Below, in pieces: positions 1 through 8,762 of a stretch of DNA of 64,000 bases. A program made the translations under genes and the position numbers. This DNA is from Candidatus Melainabacteria bacterium (GTDB lineage Bacteria > Cyanobacteriota > Vampirovibrionia > Obscuribacterales > Obscuribacteraceae). Below the pieces are notes generated by a model. The model was not told where the DNA came from. It made no database searches and saw nothing but the letters and a program-made list of their open reading frames with translations. Location of the stretch: the NCBI GenBank assembly GCA_016699165.1, contig CP064963.1:1860001-1924000 (forward strand), written 5' to 3'. Every line of letters begins with the position of its first letter. The stretch's first letter is position 1.

Positions 1-1265
1 ATCTGTCCGGCATCGGTTGGAATATTGAGGACAAATTCAATATTCTTCTGATTAGCTAGTGGTTTTAATTCATCCAATATTCTGTTTAATAACGCAGAAA
101 GATCGTGATTAGTGAAATGCAAGTTTTTGGCGCCACTATCAAATCGATACACATCTAAAAGAGTGGTAACCAGCTTGTATAAGGCTTCGTTACTTTCATG
201 GATGGTTTGCAAGATTGTTATTTGAGATTCGCTGATTGCACCGAAATCCCCTTCCATCAAAAGTTTAACCGCTCGATTGGCAGCCAGTATAGGTGTTTTG
301 AGGTCATGAGTGAGGGTGGCAACAAAATCTTCTCGTTGTTGTTGTAACAACACTCTTTCTGTGGCACTGCCAAACATTCCGATTATGCCGATGATTTCAC
401 TTTTATTGTCACGCACAGGCCAAATTGCAATATCCCAGTAAGTAACCAAAGAGTTATGCTCATTTCTGCTGAGATTAAGAGCTTGTGCGTCCTGCCTGTA
501 AGGCTTACCCGACTGAAGCACCTGGTGAAAGGGGGACATATCTAATCTGGGAGCAATATCAGCTAAACTGCGTCCAGTAATTGGCTCGCGCTTGCCAATA
601 TCGAGCATTTCAGAGAATTCACTATTGAACTCAATACAATTAAGCTCTGGACTCAAACGCACTATGCAAACAGGAGAGCCCTCAAGCACTGAGCGAGTAA
701 CTCTTCGTTCGGTTTCAAGCTCCGCCATGATGTCGCGGTGCATTTTAATAGCATCTTCTCGCGCCTTGTGATACGCCTCGATAGCTAGTGTCACGTCAAA
801 GAAAATCACTTTGATCAAAGACGACACTGCATCGACCAGGCTGATCTTTTCGGCTTTGCAGGTATCATACAAATCCGGCAACAATAGCGAAATAACGCGA
901 CTATACGCGCCTAAATACCATTTTGGATCCAGGTCGGTTCTAAAGTGAGTGGAGCCCACTTTCAGTCTGTCTTCCACATACTCCTGACCATAATTTCCTT
1001 GAAGCAAACGATAGAAATATGCTTTCTGAGCCAGTTTGACTCTATTCAAAGTCTGCTCATCGGGGAAGAAAGAACGCGGCTCATCCATGGACAGGAAGTG
1101 CTCATAAAGCTCTTCGATTACACCATCGATACTCTTTTGCAATGCCGGCTTTAAAAGACTGATTATCTCTTCGTCATCATTGTCAAGACGAAGCCATTTC
1201 TTGCGTGAATCAATTTCTTGAGTAGAAAGGTGAATAGATTTGCTATTTTCAGTGGGCTCTCTCAT
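1..1265 (-). CDS. Globin-coupled sensor histidine kinase (C-terminus beyond window)
   Basis: Reading leftward from ATG at 1265, about 421 residues are visible with no stop before the window edge. Residues ~10-175 match the protoglobin/globin-coupled-sensor domain: the segment VGSTHFRTDLDPKWYLGAYS contains the proximal haem His (H107) followed by the family's WYxGAY signature. Residues ~180-300 form a PAS-like domain. Residues ~310-380 form a HisKA domain with the H-box LTHDLKTP (phospho-acceptor H320), followed by the start of the ATPase region. It probably binds haem, senses O2, NO or CO in the cytoplasm and phosphorylates a partner, most likely the divergent regulator at 1362. No membrane segment is seen. 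The kinase core resembles the PAS kinase at 32453. The globin assignment is firm; the ligand is inference. Confidence 0.9.
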   Translation of the reverse strand, partial: MREPTENSKSIHLSTQEIDSRKKWLRLDNDDEEIISLLKPALQKSIDGVIEELYEHFLSMDEPRSFFPDEQTLNRVKLAQKAYFYRLLQGNYGQEYVEDRLKVGSTHFRTDLDPKWYLGAYSRVISLLLPDLYDTCKAEKISLVDAVSSLIKVIFFDVTLAIEAYHKAREDAIKMHRDIMAELETERRVTRSVLEGSPVCIVRLSPELNCIEFNSEFSEMLDIGKREPITGRSLADIAPRLDMSPFHQVLQSGKPYRQDAQALNLSRNEHNSLVTYWDIAIWPVRDNKSEIIGIIGMFGSATERVLLQQQREDFVATLTHDLKTPILAANRAVKLLMEGDFGAISESQITILQTIHESNEALYKLVTTLLDVYRFDSGAKNLHFTNHDLSALLNRILDELKPLANQKNIEFVLNIPTDAGQ

Positions 1266-1361
1266 TTTGGATCCATGTCAAGGTTGATTTTGGCGTAAAA
1301 ATCACGCGTTGAGTTATTATAGTTAGATTCCAGACCTTTTCGCTTTCATGCCGGAGAAAAA
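1266..1361. promoter_or_regulatory. Divergent promoter region between sensor kinase and response regulator
   Basis: This 96-base AT-rich gap separates the divergent starts of the globin-coupled kinase (1265, minus) and the response regulator (1362, plus), so promoters for both must lie here. The regulator's ATG is preceded by a purine-rich CCGGAGAAAA, a good ribosome binding site. No convincing palindrome was found. Shared control of kinase and regulator is inferred from layout only. Confidence 0.5.
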
Positions 1362-2114
1362 ATGTCATCCGATTCAAATGACACTAAAGCTCAAACCATA
1401 AATGTTCTTCTAGTAGAAGACCACGCCCTTACCAGGCTAGGTTTAAAAGCTTTGCTTGACCGTACTGAAGATTTGAAAGTAATAGGCGAAGCTGGCAACG
1501 GACAAGAAGCAGTGGAAAAAACGCTCAACCTGCGTCCACACATCATTCTGATGGATGTTGGTATGCCGATCATGGATGGAATTGAAGCAGTAAAAAAAAT
1601 CAAAGAAGAAAAAGTCGACGTGGGAATCATTATGTTGACTTCACATGACAATGAGCGCGATATTTTTGCCTCTCTGGCAGCCGGAGCCGGTGGCTATTGC
1701 CTCAAAGATGTTGCACCGGAGAGATTATATACCGCCATTCGCTCTGTTCATGCCGGTGACGCCTGGCTCGATGCAGCTATTGCCGGACAAGTGCTCAAAC
1801 AATATTCTCCTTCATTTATACCTTCAACGCAGACACAATCAAAAGACCAAACAGAACAGGCGAATCAAGAAGCCAACGCTGCTTCGACTGCGGCGAAAGA
1901 GGAAAAATATTCCAGTCTAATTGACCCATTATCGCCCAGAGAATTAGAGGTTCTTGCTTTAATTGTTGAAGGACTCTCAAACCAGGAAGTGTCGGATCGA
2001 TTATTCATCTCTCTTGCCACCACTAAAACACATGTGCGAAATATATTAAACAAACTAGCTGTAAATGATCGCACCCAAGCCGCTGTTCAAGCCATGCGAC
2101 GCGGTCTGGTCTAA
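1362..2114 (+). CDS. NarL/FixJ-family response regulator
   Basis: A 250-residue two-domain regulator. Residues ~13-130 are a receiver domain with acidic pocket E19/D20, phospho-acceptor D65 in LMDVGMP, and the conserved T93 and K115. Residues ~188-250 are a LuxR-type HTH beginning LSPRELEVLALIVEGLSN. The two are joined by a Gln/Ala/Lys-rich linker of ~50 residues, longer than usual. It should bind DNA as a dimer when phosphorylated. Being divergent from a haem-globin kinase and upstream of stress genes, it is the likely output of that sensor, in a role like DosR. Its recognition helix (TTKTHVRNILNKL) differs from that of DosR, so its binding site need not match the DosR box. Family assignment is secure; partner and regulon are inference. 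Confidence 0.93.
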   Translation: MSSDSNDTKAQTINVLLVEDHALTRLGLKALLDRTEDLKVIGEAGNGQEAVEKTLNLRPHIILMDVGMPIMDGIEAVKKIKEEKVDVGIIMLTSHDNERDIFASLAAGAGGYCLKDVAPERLYTAIRSVHAGDAWLDAAIAGQVLKQYSPSFIPSTQTQSKDQTEQANQEANAASTAAKEEKYSSLIDPLSPRELEVLALIVEGLSNQEVSDRLFISLATTKTHVRNILNKLAVNDRTQAAVQAMRRGLV

Positions 2115-2226
2115 AGTCTGCAAATCTAATCATCCTTTCGATTCATCCTTCATAGCTTTCAGGATGAGGCAGATGCTCATGAATACTGCCACACTGGGTT
2201 TGTTAGCGACAAATCCAGAGGCAAAA

Positions 2227-2670
2227 ATGAAGGTTTTAATTGCTGTTGAAGATAAAGAATTCGGCGAAACAATAATTGATTACATAAAAAAGAATAATTG
2301 GAATACAGATACCAAATTCAAAATATTGCATGTAATCGAACCTTACGAACTAGACGAGGGAGTGGATGTTACTTATCTTCCCTTTCTGGAAGACACAAAA
2401 GAACAAGCAAGAGCAGCCGCTAAAACACTGGTTAACAGTCTTACGATCAAACTAAAAGACAAATTCGTCAACTGTTCGATTGAATCAGACGTAGCTGAAG
2501 GAAACCCAAAAGAAATATTACTAAAAGAAATTGAGAAATGGAGCGCCGATTTGCTCTGCCTGGGAACGCATGGCAGAAGAGGTGTAAGTAAGTTTCTATT
2601 GGGCAGTGTTTCACAAGCACTAGCAAGTCACGCACCATGTGCGGTGCTCATCGTAAAAAAATCAACATAG
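2227..2670 (+). CDS. Universal stress protein (UspA family), first of two
   Basis: A 147-residue single Usp domain beginning MKVLIAVEDKEFG and ending with the nucleotide-binding signature G-x2-G-x9-GS (GTHGRRGVSKFLLGS), so an ATP-binding type is likely. The frame is open upstream to 2065, inside the regulator gene. ATG at 2227 is chosen because it starts the Usp fold directly and has an AGAGG site ~6 bases upstream. It lies 112 bases downstream of the response regulator and 20 bases before a second Usp gene, probably in one operon. Usp proteins are typical members of hypoxia and dormancy regulons; the precise function here is unknown. Confidence 0.9.
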   Translation: MKVLIAVEDKEFGETIIDYIKKNNWNTDTKFKILHVIEPYELDEGVDVTYLPFLEDTKEQARAAAKTLVNSLTIKLKDKFVNCSIESDVAEGNPKEILLKEIEKWSADLLCLGTHGRRGVSKFLLGSVSQALASHAPCAVLIVKKST

Positions 2671-2690
2671 TCTAAAGAGGCACGAAGAAA

Positions 2691-3137
2691 ATGAAAGTTA
2701 TTGTTTGCGTAGACGATTCAGAGTTCACAGAATTTATGATTCAACAACTTTTAAATCGCAGATGGCATGATGATACTCAATTCAAAATTTTGACTGTACT
2801 GGAGCCTATTTCGATGAGCCCAGATCCTCGAATGACTGAATTTCTTACACTCAAACGAGAACGAGAAGCCAAAAAGAAACTGGCCGCCTGGAGAAATCTT
2901 CTTTCTAGAGTAATTCCTCGCTCGCTCGTTCACATAGACATCCGCCAGGGAAGCCCGGTAGAAGAGATTCTAAAAGCAGCTGTGGAATGGCAACCGGAAA
3001 AAATAATCATGGGCGCACACAACAAAGGCATTTGCCCAAGATTCAATTTAGGCAGCGTCTCAGGTAGTGTAGTAAAACAGGCCTTTTGTACTGTGGAAGT
3101 GCTAAGAGATACAGAAAAAGCTGCCCTTTCCAAATAG
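2691..3137 (+). CDS. Universal stress protein (UspA family), second of two
   Basis: A 148-residue Usp domain (MKVIVCVDDSEFTEF...) with a slightly diverged nucleotide-binding motif, GAHNKGICPRFNLGSVS, in place of the usual G-R-G core. It has a clear ribosome site (GAGG) before the ATG. It sits between the first Usp and the P-type ATPase (3 bases between stop and ATPase start), so co-translation is likely. The two Usp copies are well diverged from each other, suggesting an old duplication and perhaps different partners. Confidence 0.9.
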   Translation: MKVIVCVDDSEFTEFMIQQLLNRRWHDDTQFKILTVLEPISMSPDPRMTEFLTLKREREAKKKLAAWRNLLSRVIPRSLVHIDIRQGSPVEEILKAAVEWQPEKIIMGAHNKGICPRFNLGSVSGSVVKQAFCTVEVLRDTEKAALSK

Positions 3138-3140
3138 ATT

Positions 3141-5330
3141 ATGTCTGAGGTTTTGACTAAACTATGCGGTGGTCTAGAGACGGATCCAATCAAGGGTCTT
3201 AGTGGCAAAGAAGCAGAGCAAAGACTTTGTAAATTTGGATTGAATGAGATTGTTTTTGAAGACAAATTTGCTTATGTGAAAATGTTTTTCAGCCAGTTTC
3301 AATCTGCTGTAGTGATCCTTTTATTGGTGGCACAAGCAGTATCATTTCTGGCTGGTGAAGTTCTACAAGCCGTCGCTATCCTGTTTGCTCTTTTAGTAAA
3401 TGCATTAATTGGATTTGCCACCGAAATAAAAGCTAAGATTTCAATCAAGTCGTTGGAAAGCTTGATGAAACCTAACGCTCGAGTAGTACGCGATGGCACA
3501 GAACATCTAATTGAAGCCAGACAGCTTGTCCCTGGTGACATTGTATTGATAAGCGCTGGTGATTCAGTGCCAGCAGATCTTAAACTGATAGACACTGCTG
3601 ACCTCAGACTAGACGAATCTACACTAAGTGGAGAAAGCGCCCCAGTATACAAATCTGCGACAAAAAGACAAAATCAGCATGACAGTTCGCTAGATGAAAA
3701 CTACGACGAAGCTTTTCAAGGAACCATTGTACAAACAGGACGTGCTCGCGCTGTGGTTTACGCCACAGGCTTACATACCAAAATTGGAAATCTAGGCAGA
3801 TTGCTTTTTACTGCAACAAGCAACAGGACTCCTCTTGAGCAAAGCCTGGATACAATGGGTGCGCAACTAAGTAAATACATTATTGTAGCTTGCGTTATTT
3901 TATTTTTTGTGGGACTGATGCACGACGAAAGCCCCTGGTCTATGGTTCAGGTTTGCATCGCCCTTGCGGTGGCAGCTATTCCTGAAGGAATGCCGGTGAT
4001 AGCCACTCTTGCACTTGCAGCAGGTACACGAAAAATGGCGCGCAAGGGGGCGCTCGTTAGAAAACTTCCAGCTGTTGAAACACTTGGTTGCACCGCAATC
4101 ATATGCAGCGATAAGACAGGAACACTGACTGAAAACCAGATGATGGTCTCTGATGTTGTTACTTTCAATCAGCATTTCAAGTTAGAAGGTCAGGGGTATG
4201 AGCCATCAGGTCATTTTTTTGATCAAAATAATCGCATTGATAATAACCACGTTCAATCTTTTGACTCACTTAATTTGTTATTGAAAGCAGCTTCGCTTTG
4301 CAATGACGCTAAATTAGAAAATCATGACGGACAAACAAGCTGGCATATCCACGGCGATCCTACCGAAGGTGCCTTATTAACTGCTGCGGCAAAAGCGGGA
4401 CTGAATCAAAACGAACTCAGTGCAAACTATAAACGTATTGCCGAATTGCCTTTTTCAATTGACCGCAAAATGATGAGCACACTGCATTTGGAGCCTGACG
4501 GTAAACAAATTTTGTTTGTAAAAGGCTCACCTGAATCTGTCTTAAAAAAATGTTCCTACTTCAAACAAGATTCAAAGAACAATGAAAACAGCCCATTCAC
4601 AAAGCAGATAGAAACTTATTTCAAAGAACAAAACCATATTTTAGCTAAATTAGGATTGCGTGTACTTGCAGTCGCATACAAACAAATTGACTCATCAAAA
4701 GATTTTGCTCTATCCTGCCAAACAGAGAATGAGTTGACTTTGCTTGGTCTAATTGCCATGTCGGATCAAGTGCGACCTCAGGTAGAAGAGGCCGTGCAAG
4801 CGTGTCACCGCGCTGGAATAAAAATAATAATGATCACAGGAGATCAGCCTGCCACCGCACATGCCATAGCCACCAAATTAAAACTCGGCAACGGAACAGT
4901 TTTAATTGGCAAAGAAGTCGAGCAAATGAGTGACGCCGAGTTAAAAATGACCTTGGAGCATTCATATATTTTAGCCCGCACAACACCTGAAATAAAAATG
5001 CGAATAGTAAAGACTCTGCAAGAATCCGGCCAAGTGGTGGCAATGACAGGAGATGGTGTCAATGATGCACCCGCATTGAGACAAGCCGATGTGGGCATTG
5101 CGATGGGAAAGAACGGAACGGATCTGGCTCGAGAGGCTTGCGACCTGGTACTTACTGACGATAATTTTGCCACCATTACTCATGCCATTCGCGAAGGAAG
5201 AATAATCTATTCGAATATCAGAAAATCAGTTGCATACCTATTAACAGCAAGTTTTTCTTCCGTTCTGGTGGTGGCTTTCAATGTACTTTTTCATTGCGGA
5301 TTTTATTTAAGCTATTGTGGCTCAATTTAA
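3141..5330 (+). CDS. Type II P-type cation ATPase, N-terminal four-fifths (frame breaks near 5290)
   Basis: The 729-residue frame contains a P-ATPase N-terminal domain, the actuator loop (TLSGES, ~residue 160), the M4 motif with PEGMP, the phosphorylation site CSDKTGTLTENQ, the nucleotide-binding domain and the hinge motif MTGDGVNDAPALRQADVGIAMG. This matches type II pumps (PacL/CtpF-like; Ca2+, Mn2+ or Na+ are possible substrates). It loses homology after SSVLVVAFNVLF and stops at 5330, while the next transmembrane block continues in the -1 frame from ~5291 (separate entry). Adding one T to the CTTTTTC run at 5286-5292 restores an open frame of about 901 residues, the normal family length. 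CtpF-type pumps belong to DosR regulons, which fits the neighbours. Ion specificity is not decidable. Confidence 0.88.
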   Translation: MSEVLTKLCGGLETDPIKGLSGKEAEQRLCKFGLNEIVFEDKFAYVKMFFSQFQSAVVILLLVAQAVSFLAGEVLQAVAILFALLVNALIGFATEIKAKISIKSLESLMKPNARVVRDGTEHLIEARQLVPGDIVLISAGDSVPADLKLIDTADLRLDESTLSGESAPVYKSATKRQNQHDSSLDENYDEAFQGTIVQTGRARAVVYATGLHTKIGNLGRLLFTATSNRTPLEQSLDTMGAQLSKYIIVACVILFFVGLMHDESPWSMVQVCIALAVAAIPEGMPVIATLALAAGTRKMARKGALVRKLPAVETLGCTAIICSDKTGTLTENQMMVSDVVTFNQHFKLEGQGYEPSGHFFDQNNRIDNNHVQSFDSLNLLLKAASLCNDAKLENHDGQTSWHIHGDPTEGALLTAAAKAGLNQNELSANYKRIAELPFSIDRKMMSTLHLEPDGKQILFVKGSPESVLKKCSYFKQDSKNNENSPFTKQIETYFKEQNHILAKLGLRVLAVAYKQIDSSKDFALSCQTENELTLLGLIAMSDQVRPQVEEAVQACHRAGIKIIMITGDQPATAHAIATKLKLGNGTVLIGKEVEQMSDAELKMTLEHSYILARTTPEIKMRIVKTLQESGQVVAMTGDGVNDAPALRQADVGIAMGKNGTDLAREACDLVLTDDNFATITHAIREGRIIYSNIRKSVAYLLTASFSSVLVVAFNVLFHCGFYLSYCGSI

Positions 5331-5845
5331 TAATGCACATTTTTCCGGGACTGGCTCTGGCATTAGAAAGATCGGACACTGCCATAATGAATCAGCCTCC
5401 ACGCCCAAAGAACGAAGCACTTTTGAGTAAATCCACCTACAAACAAATCTGGCTTAGAAGCATGCTTACAGCAATCGTGGTTGCTTTTGTGACATTCAAT
5501 TTGCAGAATAAAATGCCAAATGAAAACTTGACCATAGGATTTAGTCTGCTTTCCTTTTTATTATTAGCGCAAGCCTGGTCCTGGATTTATTGGAGTGATG
5601 CGGGCTTTACTTTGCCTATGACCCTTCCAAGGGCAAACACTTTCTTATGTATGTTTGTATCTTACTTGTTCTTATTAGTGGCTATTTTTGTGCCCGGACT
5701 CAATACCATTTTAGGTCTTAAACCAATTGCAATATCCTGGTTTGTTGCAGCCTTTGTTGTTGCCACCACCGTTGCACTTCTTATAGACCTGGTGGCGCTC
5801 TGTCTGCTCAAAATCAAGTGTAAGAAACGCTTACCATGTGGGTAG
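5294..5845 (+). CDS. P-type ATPase C-terminal transmembrane block (frameshifted continuation)
   Basis: This frame carries the conserved type II ATPase M6 region, LLWLNLIMHIFPGLALALE, then PPRPK and four hydrophobic segments, exactly what the preceding gene lacks. It has no good start codon of its own (TTG at 5294) and begins mid-helix, so it is the 3' part of the same gene and not a separate protein. The break is a -1 shift at a five-T run. A sequencing undercall, a recent mutation or programmed slippage on CTT TTT could each explain it. Its 3' end overlaps the convergent hydrogenase large-subunit gene by 32 bases. Confidence 0.85.
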   Translation: MRILFKLLWLNLIMHIFPGLALALERSDTAIMNQPPRPKNEALLSKSTYKQIWLRSMLTAIVVAFVTFNLQNKMPNENLTIGFSLLSFLLLAQAWSWIYWSDAGFTLPMTLPRANTFLCMFVSYLFLLVAIFVPGLNTILGLKPIAISWFVAAFVVATTVALLIDLVALCLLKIKCKKRLPCG

Positions 5846-7136
5846 CGCAGGTATTGCAAGGATCATAAGCTCGCACCAAAGTCTCTAGTGATTTTTGCAA
5901 ATCGGCAGATTCATAATCTGCAAATTGCTCAACTGTCTCTTTAATATCCATTTCTATGCGTGCTGTATTTTGAGCGGAAGGTGTCACCATATCCGCCGCC
6001 ACAATCTGACCTTCGTTATTTAATTCATAAAAGTGATAAAGAGTTCCGCGAGGGCATTCCACAGCGCCAACTGCAGCACCGGGCTTCATCTTCAAATTGC
6101 TTTTGTTAACAGCTTTGGCATCCTGGTATCGCTCAAGCAAGACTCTTAAAAGTTCAATACACTCGTCAATAGCTTGTACTATTTCGATTGACTGTGCCAG
6201 ATTATTCCAAATACTATTGTGATCTCCCTTTGCAAGCGGGCTGCTTGTGTAAATGTTAGAAGCTTCGCCTTTTAAAATATCGTTGAATAAATAAAGTCTT
6301 GCCATCGCTCCGACAAACAATGAAGCCCCTTCAATTGACGAGCGCTTCGCATGACTATACCAGACTGCTTTTTCATTTAGATATTGCTTATACTCGCTTA
6401 CATCAGCCATAAATCCGTGCGAAGACAAAATTTTGTTTCCGAAATAACCGTATTTTCCATCTACTGGAATCAAAGCCATAAACACAGGTTCGCTTGTTCG
6501 CTCAATTGGTGGTTTAAATCGCATTAGCAACTGGCAAGTATCCAATGCCAGAGGACGCGCAGCTTCCAGTTGTGTGATCAAAGAAGCAAGCTTATCTTTG
6601 CCTGGAATAGAAGATAGACCGCCAACGTGTAGATTGACAGGATGAAAGGGTCTACCGCCAATGACACTTTGTATTTGGGTTCCCAGATTACGCAATTGAG
6701 TCCAGTTGGAAAATTCATCTTTGAACCTTGAGGCAAAATCGAGCAAATCAGTTGCCCCCACAAAATCAGGCAACGCAAGGGCATAAATGTGAGTAGAATG
6801 CGATTCAATAAACATACCTAAGTGCATCACTCGGCGAAATATTGTGGTCAGCTCATCACATTCGATACCAAATATTTTTTCGATAGCAAAAGCTGCTGCA
6901 AGCACGTGACCGGTCGAACATATGGCACAGACTCGCGAAGTTATATGAGGTATCTCCTCATAGTTGTGTCCTAATACAATTTTTTCAAAAAAACGTGTGC
7001 CTTCAAAAACATCGAGCATCACATTTTGTACTTTGCCATTTGCAATCTCAATCTGCACGGCAGAGTGACCTTCCACCCTCGTTATTTCAGGAATTTCTAT
7101 AGTGTGCTTTTTTACTTCGTCTTTATCGTCTGACAT
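5814..7136 (-). CDS. hydA: [NiFe] hydrogenase large (alpha) subunit, group 3b-like
   Basis: About 440 residues from ATG at 7136, chosen over an upstream extension because it starts directly before the conserved EIPEITRVEGHSAVQIE. The N-terminal nickel motif is RVCAICSTGH and the C-terminal one is DPCNTCATH, so all four Ni-ligating cysteines are present. Seven residues follow the final His, consistent with a C-terminal peptide removed after nickel insertion by the protease encoded at 10922. Order hydB-hydG-hydD-hydA and cytosolic (no Tat signal) subunits match group 3b NADP-linked hydrogenases such as Pyrococcus sulfhydrogenase and mycobacterial Hyd3. The likely role is reversible H2 oxidation or evolution coupled to NAD(P)(H), disposing of or supplying reductant under hypoxia. 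It overlaps hydD by 14 bases. Confidence 0.93.
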   Translation of the reverse strand: MSDDKDEVKKHTIEIPEITRVEGHSAVQIEIANGKVQNVMLDVFEGTRFFEKIVLGHNYEEIPHITSRVCAICSTGHVLAAAFAIEKIFGIECDELTTIFRRVMHLGMFIESHSTHIYALALPDFVGATDLLDFASRFKDEFSNWTQLRNLGTQIQSVIGGRPFHPVNLHVGGLSSIPGKDKLASLITQLEAARPLALDTCQLLMRFKPPIERTSEPVFMALIPVDGKYGYFGNKILSSHGFMADVSEYKQYLNEKAVWYSHAKRSSIEGASLFVGAMARLYLFNDILKGEASNIYTSSPLAKGDHNSIWNNLAQSIEIVQAIDECIELLRVLLERYQDAKAVNKSNLKMKPGAAVGAVECPRGTLYHFYELNNEGQIVAADMVTPSAQNTARIEMDIKETVEQFADYESADLQKSLETLVRAYDPCNTCATHMVSVSYT

Positions 7137-7890
7137 CAAGATTTGATAAAACCGCCTCAGGTATTCCAAAAGTGCCCAATCGTACAAGCACATCCGACAG
7201 ATTATATCCCTTCTCTTGCAAAATAAGCGTCATGGCATCAAGCTGAGGGTCTTTACAGGGTCCAAAACAACCATAACAGGCTGCGTCAAAGCTCGGGCAT
7301 AATGCGCCGCATCCAGCTGCTGTAACAGGTCCCAAACAGGGTAAATTCTTTTCTATTAAAACGCACCCGTTTTCTCTCATTTTGCATTCAAGACAAACTG
7401 GGCGCTCAATAATATACGGCAAATGGTCTTTTAAAAGACTGGCTAATACAGCTAAAAATTGATTCTTATCAATTGGGCATCCAGACAAGCTCACATCCAC
7501 TTCAACATAACTGGAAAGCGGCTTTGCCTCTAAGGCTTTAATCGCAGAATCTTTGCCATACACAGATTCAACCATTTCTTGAGGAGTGAATTTAGCGCAA
7601 GTTGAACTCTGCACACAGCCATGCACGGCACAGTTTCCCACCGCCACCAACCATTTTGAATGAGAGCGAATTTTGTTCAATACTTCAATATCGTGCTCCT
7701 GACTGACGCTTCCTTCCACAAAAGCTATATCTACGTCTTTGATATCGTTTTTGCTTTGAGCAAAAGGAAAACTTGCCACCTGAACATAAGGCAGCACCGT
7801 CCCTAAATTTTCTAAAATAACAAGCAGTTCTCCAGCACATCCGGTGAGCCCGTGTACAGCGATTTTAGGAAGTGTTCCATCACTTTTCAT
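7123..7890 (-). CDS. hydD: [NiFe] hydrogenase small (delta) subunit
   Basis: A 255-residue protein from ATG at 7890, which forms an ATGA overlap with the stop of hydG; an in-frame GTG at 7908 is possible but less likely. Cluster ligands are visible: C18 in LTGCAGE, Cys in VGNCAVHG, Cys in SGCPIDKN for the proximal 4Fe-4S site, then a C-terminal eight-cysteine block (~170-225) for two more 4Fe-4S clusters. The position usually held by the second cysteine of CxxC is Glu (E21), so the proximal cluster may have a non-cysteine ligand. The subunit passes electrons between the Ni-Fe site in HydA and the FAD subunit HydG. It is cytosolic, with no signal peptide. Confidence 0.92.
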   Translation of the reverse strand: MKSDGTLPKIAVHGLTGCAGELLVILENLGTVLPYVQVASFPFAQSKNDIKDVDIAFVEGSVSQEHDIEVLNKIRSHSKWLVAVGNCAVHGCVQSSTCAKFTPQEMVESVYGKDSAIKALEAKPLSSYVEVDVSLSGCPIDKNQFLAVLASLLKDHLPYIIERPVCLECKMRENGCVLIEKNLPCLGPVTAAGCGALCPSFDAACYGCFGPCKDPQLDAMTLILQEKGYNLSDVLVRLGTFGIPEAVLSNLDVRR

Positions 7891-8762
7891 AATGACGGTC
7901 CGTGACACTCGACCACTTCTTTCATAAAATTCAGTTGGGCAAGACTGAACACCGGTCCCTCAAGACAGGCAAAATGTCCTCCTATAGAGCAATGACCACA
8001 TTTGCCCATGCCGCATTTCATGTGTCTTTCCAGTGACAGAAAAATATTTTGATCGTGTAAGCCACGCTTTTTAAGCTCGTCCACTACGAATCTGTACATC
8101 ACTGGTGGACCACAAAGTGCCGCCACATATTCTTGATCAAAATGAGCGAGATTCAATAAGTCGGTCACTCGACCTATTTGAAAATCGAGCGCAGCAATAG
8201 AAGGACCATTTATCTCTTCTGCAGCGACAAAGACTTCCATGTCATGGCGTTGAATCAGTTGTCTGAACTCGTTTCTAAAGAGTAGGTCTTGACTGTGCTT
8301 CATGCCATAAATCAACACAATTTTTCCAAATTTAGCCCTGTCATCCAAAATCGAGTGCCAGAGCGAACGCAGCGGTGCCACTCCCAGACCACCTGCCACC
8401 ATAATGATATTTTTGCCTTCCATCCGTTCAATTGGAAATCCATTTCCATATGGACCTCGAAGTCCTATCCAATCACCGGGTTTGGTTTGAAACAAAGCAC
8501 TTGTGACCCGACCGATTTTACGCACACAAAATTCAAGACAATTTTTTCGACTCAAAGCAGAAATAGAAATAGGCGCTTCACCCGAACCAGGAACATATAC
8601 TTGAAAAAACTGGCCGGCTTTGCAATTGGCAAACATCTCTTTGTTATCTAACTGAACTTCAAAAAGATAATTGTCTTGCGCAAGTTTGGTTATGGCGCGA
8701 ATCATGCATTTTTGGGGCAAAAATGGCGAAGCACCACATTTGGTAGCATTAAAATCGATCAT
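7887..8762 (-). CDS. hydG: Hydrogenase FAD/NAD(P)-binding (gamma) subunit
   Basis: A 291-residue ferredoxin-NADP-reductase-like protein. The ATG at 8762 overlaps the hydB stop in ATGA and has AAGGA upstream. Residues ~15-110 form the FAD-binding barrel, with GSGEAPISIS corresponding to the flavin-binding RxYS-type region. Residues ~115-235 form the NAD(P)-binding fold (MVAGGLGVAPLRSL, and CGPPVMYRFV near the end). The C-terminus holds a 2Fe-2S-type cysteine cluster (MKCGMGKCGHCSIGGHFAC), as in group 3b gamma subunits and dihydroorotate dehydrogenase PyrK. It should exchange electrons with NAD(P)H. Coenzyme preference cannot be read from sequence by eye. Confidence 0.92.
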   Translation of the reverse strand: MIDFNATKCGASPFLPQKCMIRAITKLAQDNYLFEVQLDNKEMFANCKAGQFFQVYVPGSGEAPISISALSRKNCLEFCVRKIGRVTSALFQTKPGDWIGLRGPYGNGFPIERMEGKNIIMVAGGLGVAPLRSLWHSILDDRAKFGKIVLIYGMKHSQDLLFRNEFRQLIQRHDMEVFVAAEEINGPSIAALDFQIGRVTDLLNLAHFDQEYVAALCGPPVMYRFVVDELKKRGLHDQNIFLSLERHMKCGMGKCGHCSIGGHFACLEGPVFSLAQLNFMKEVVECHGPSL

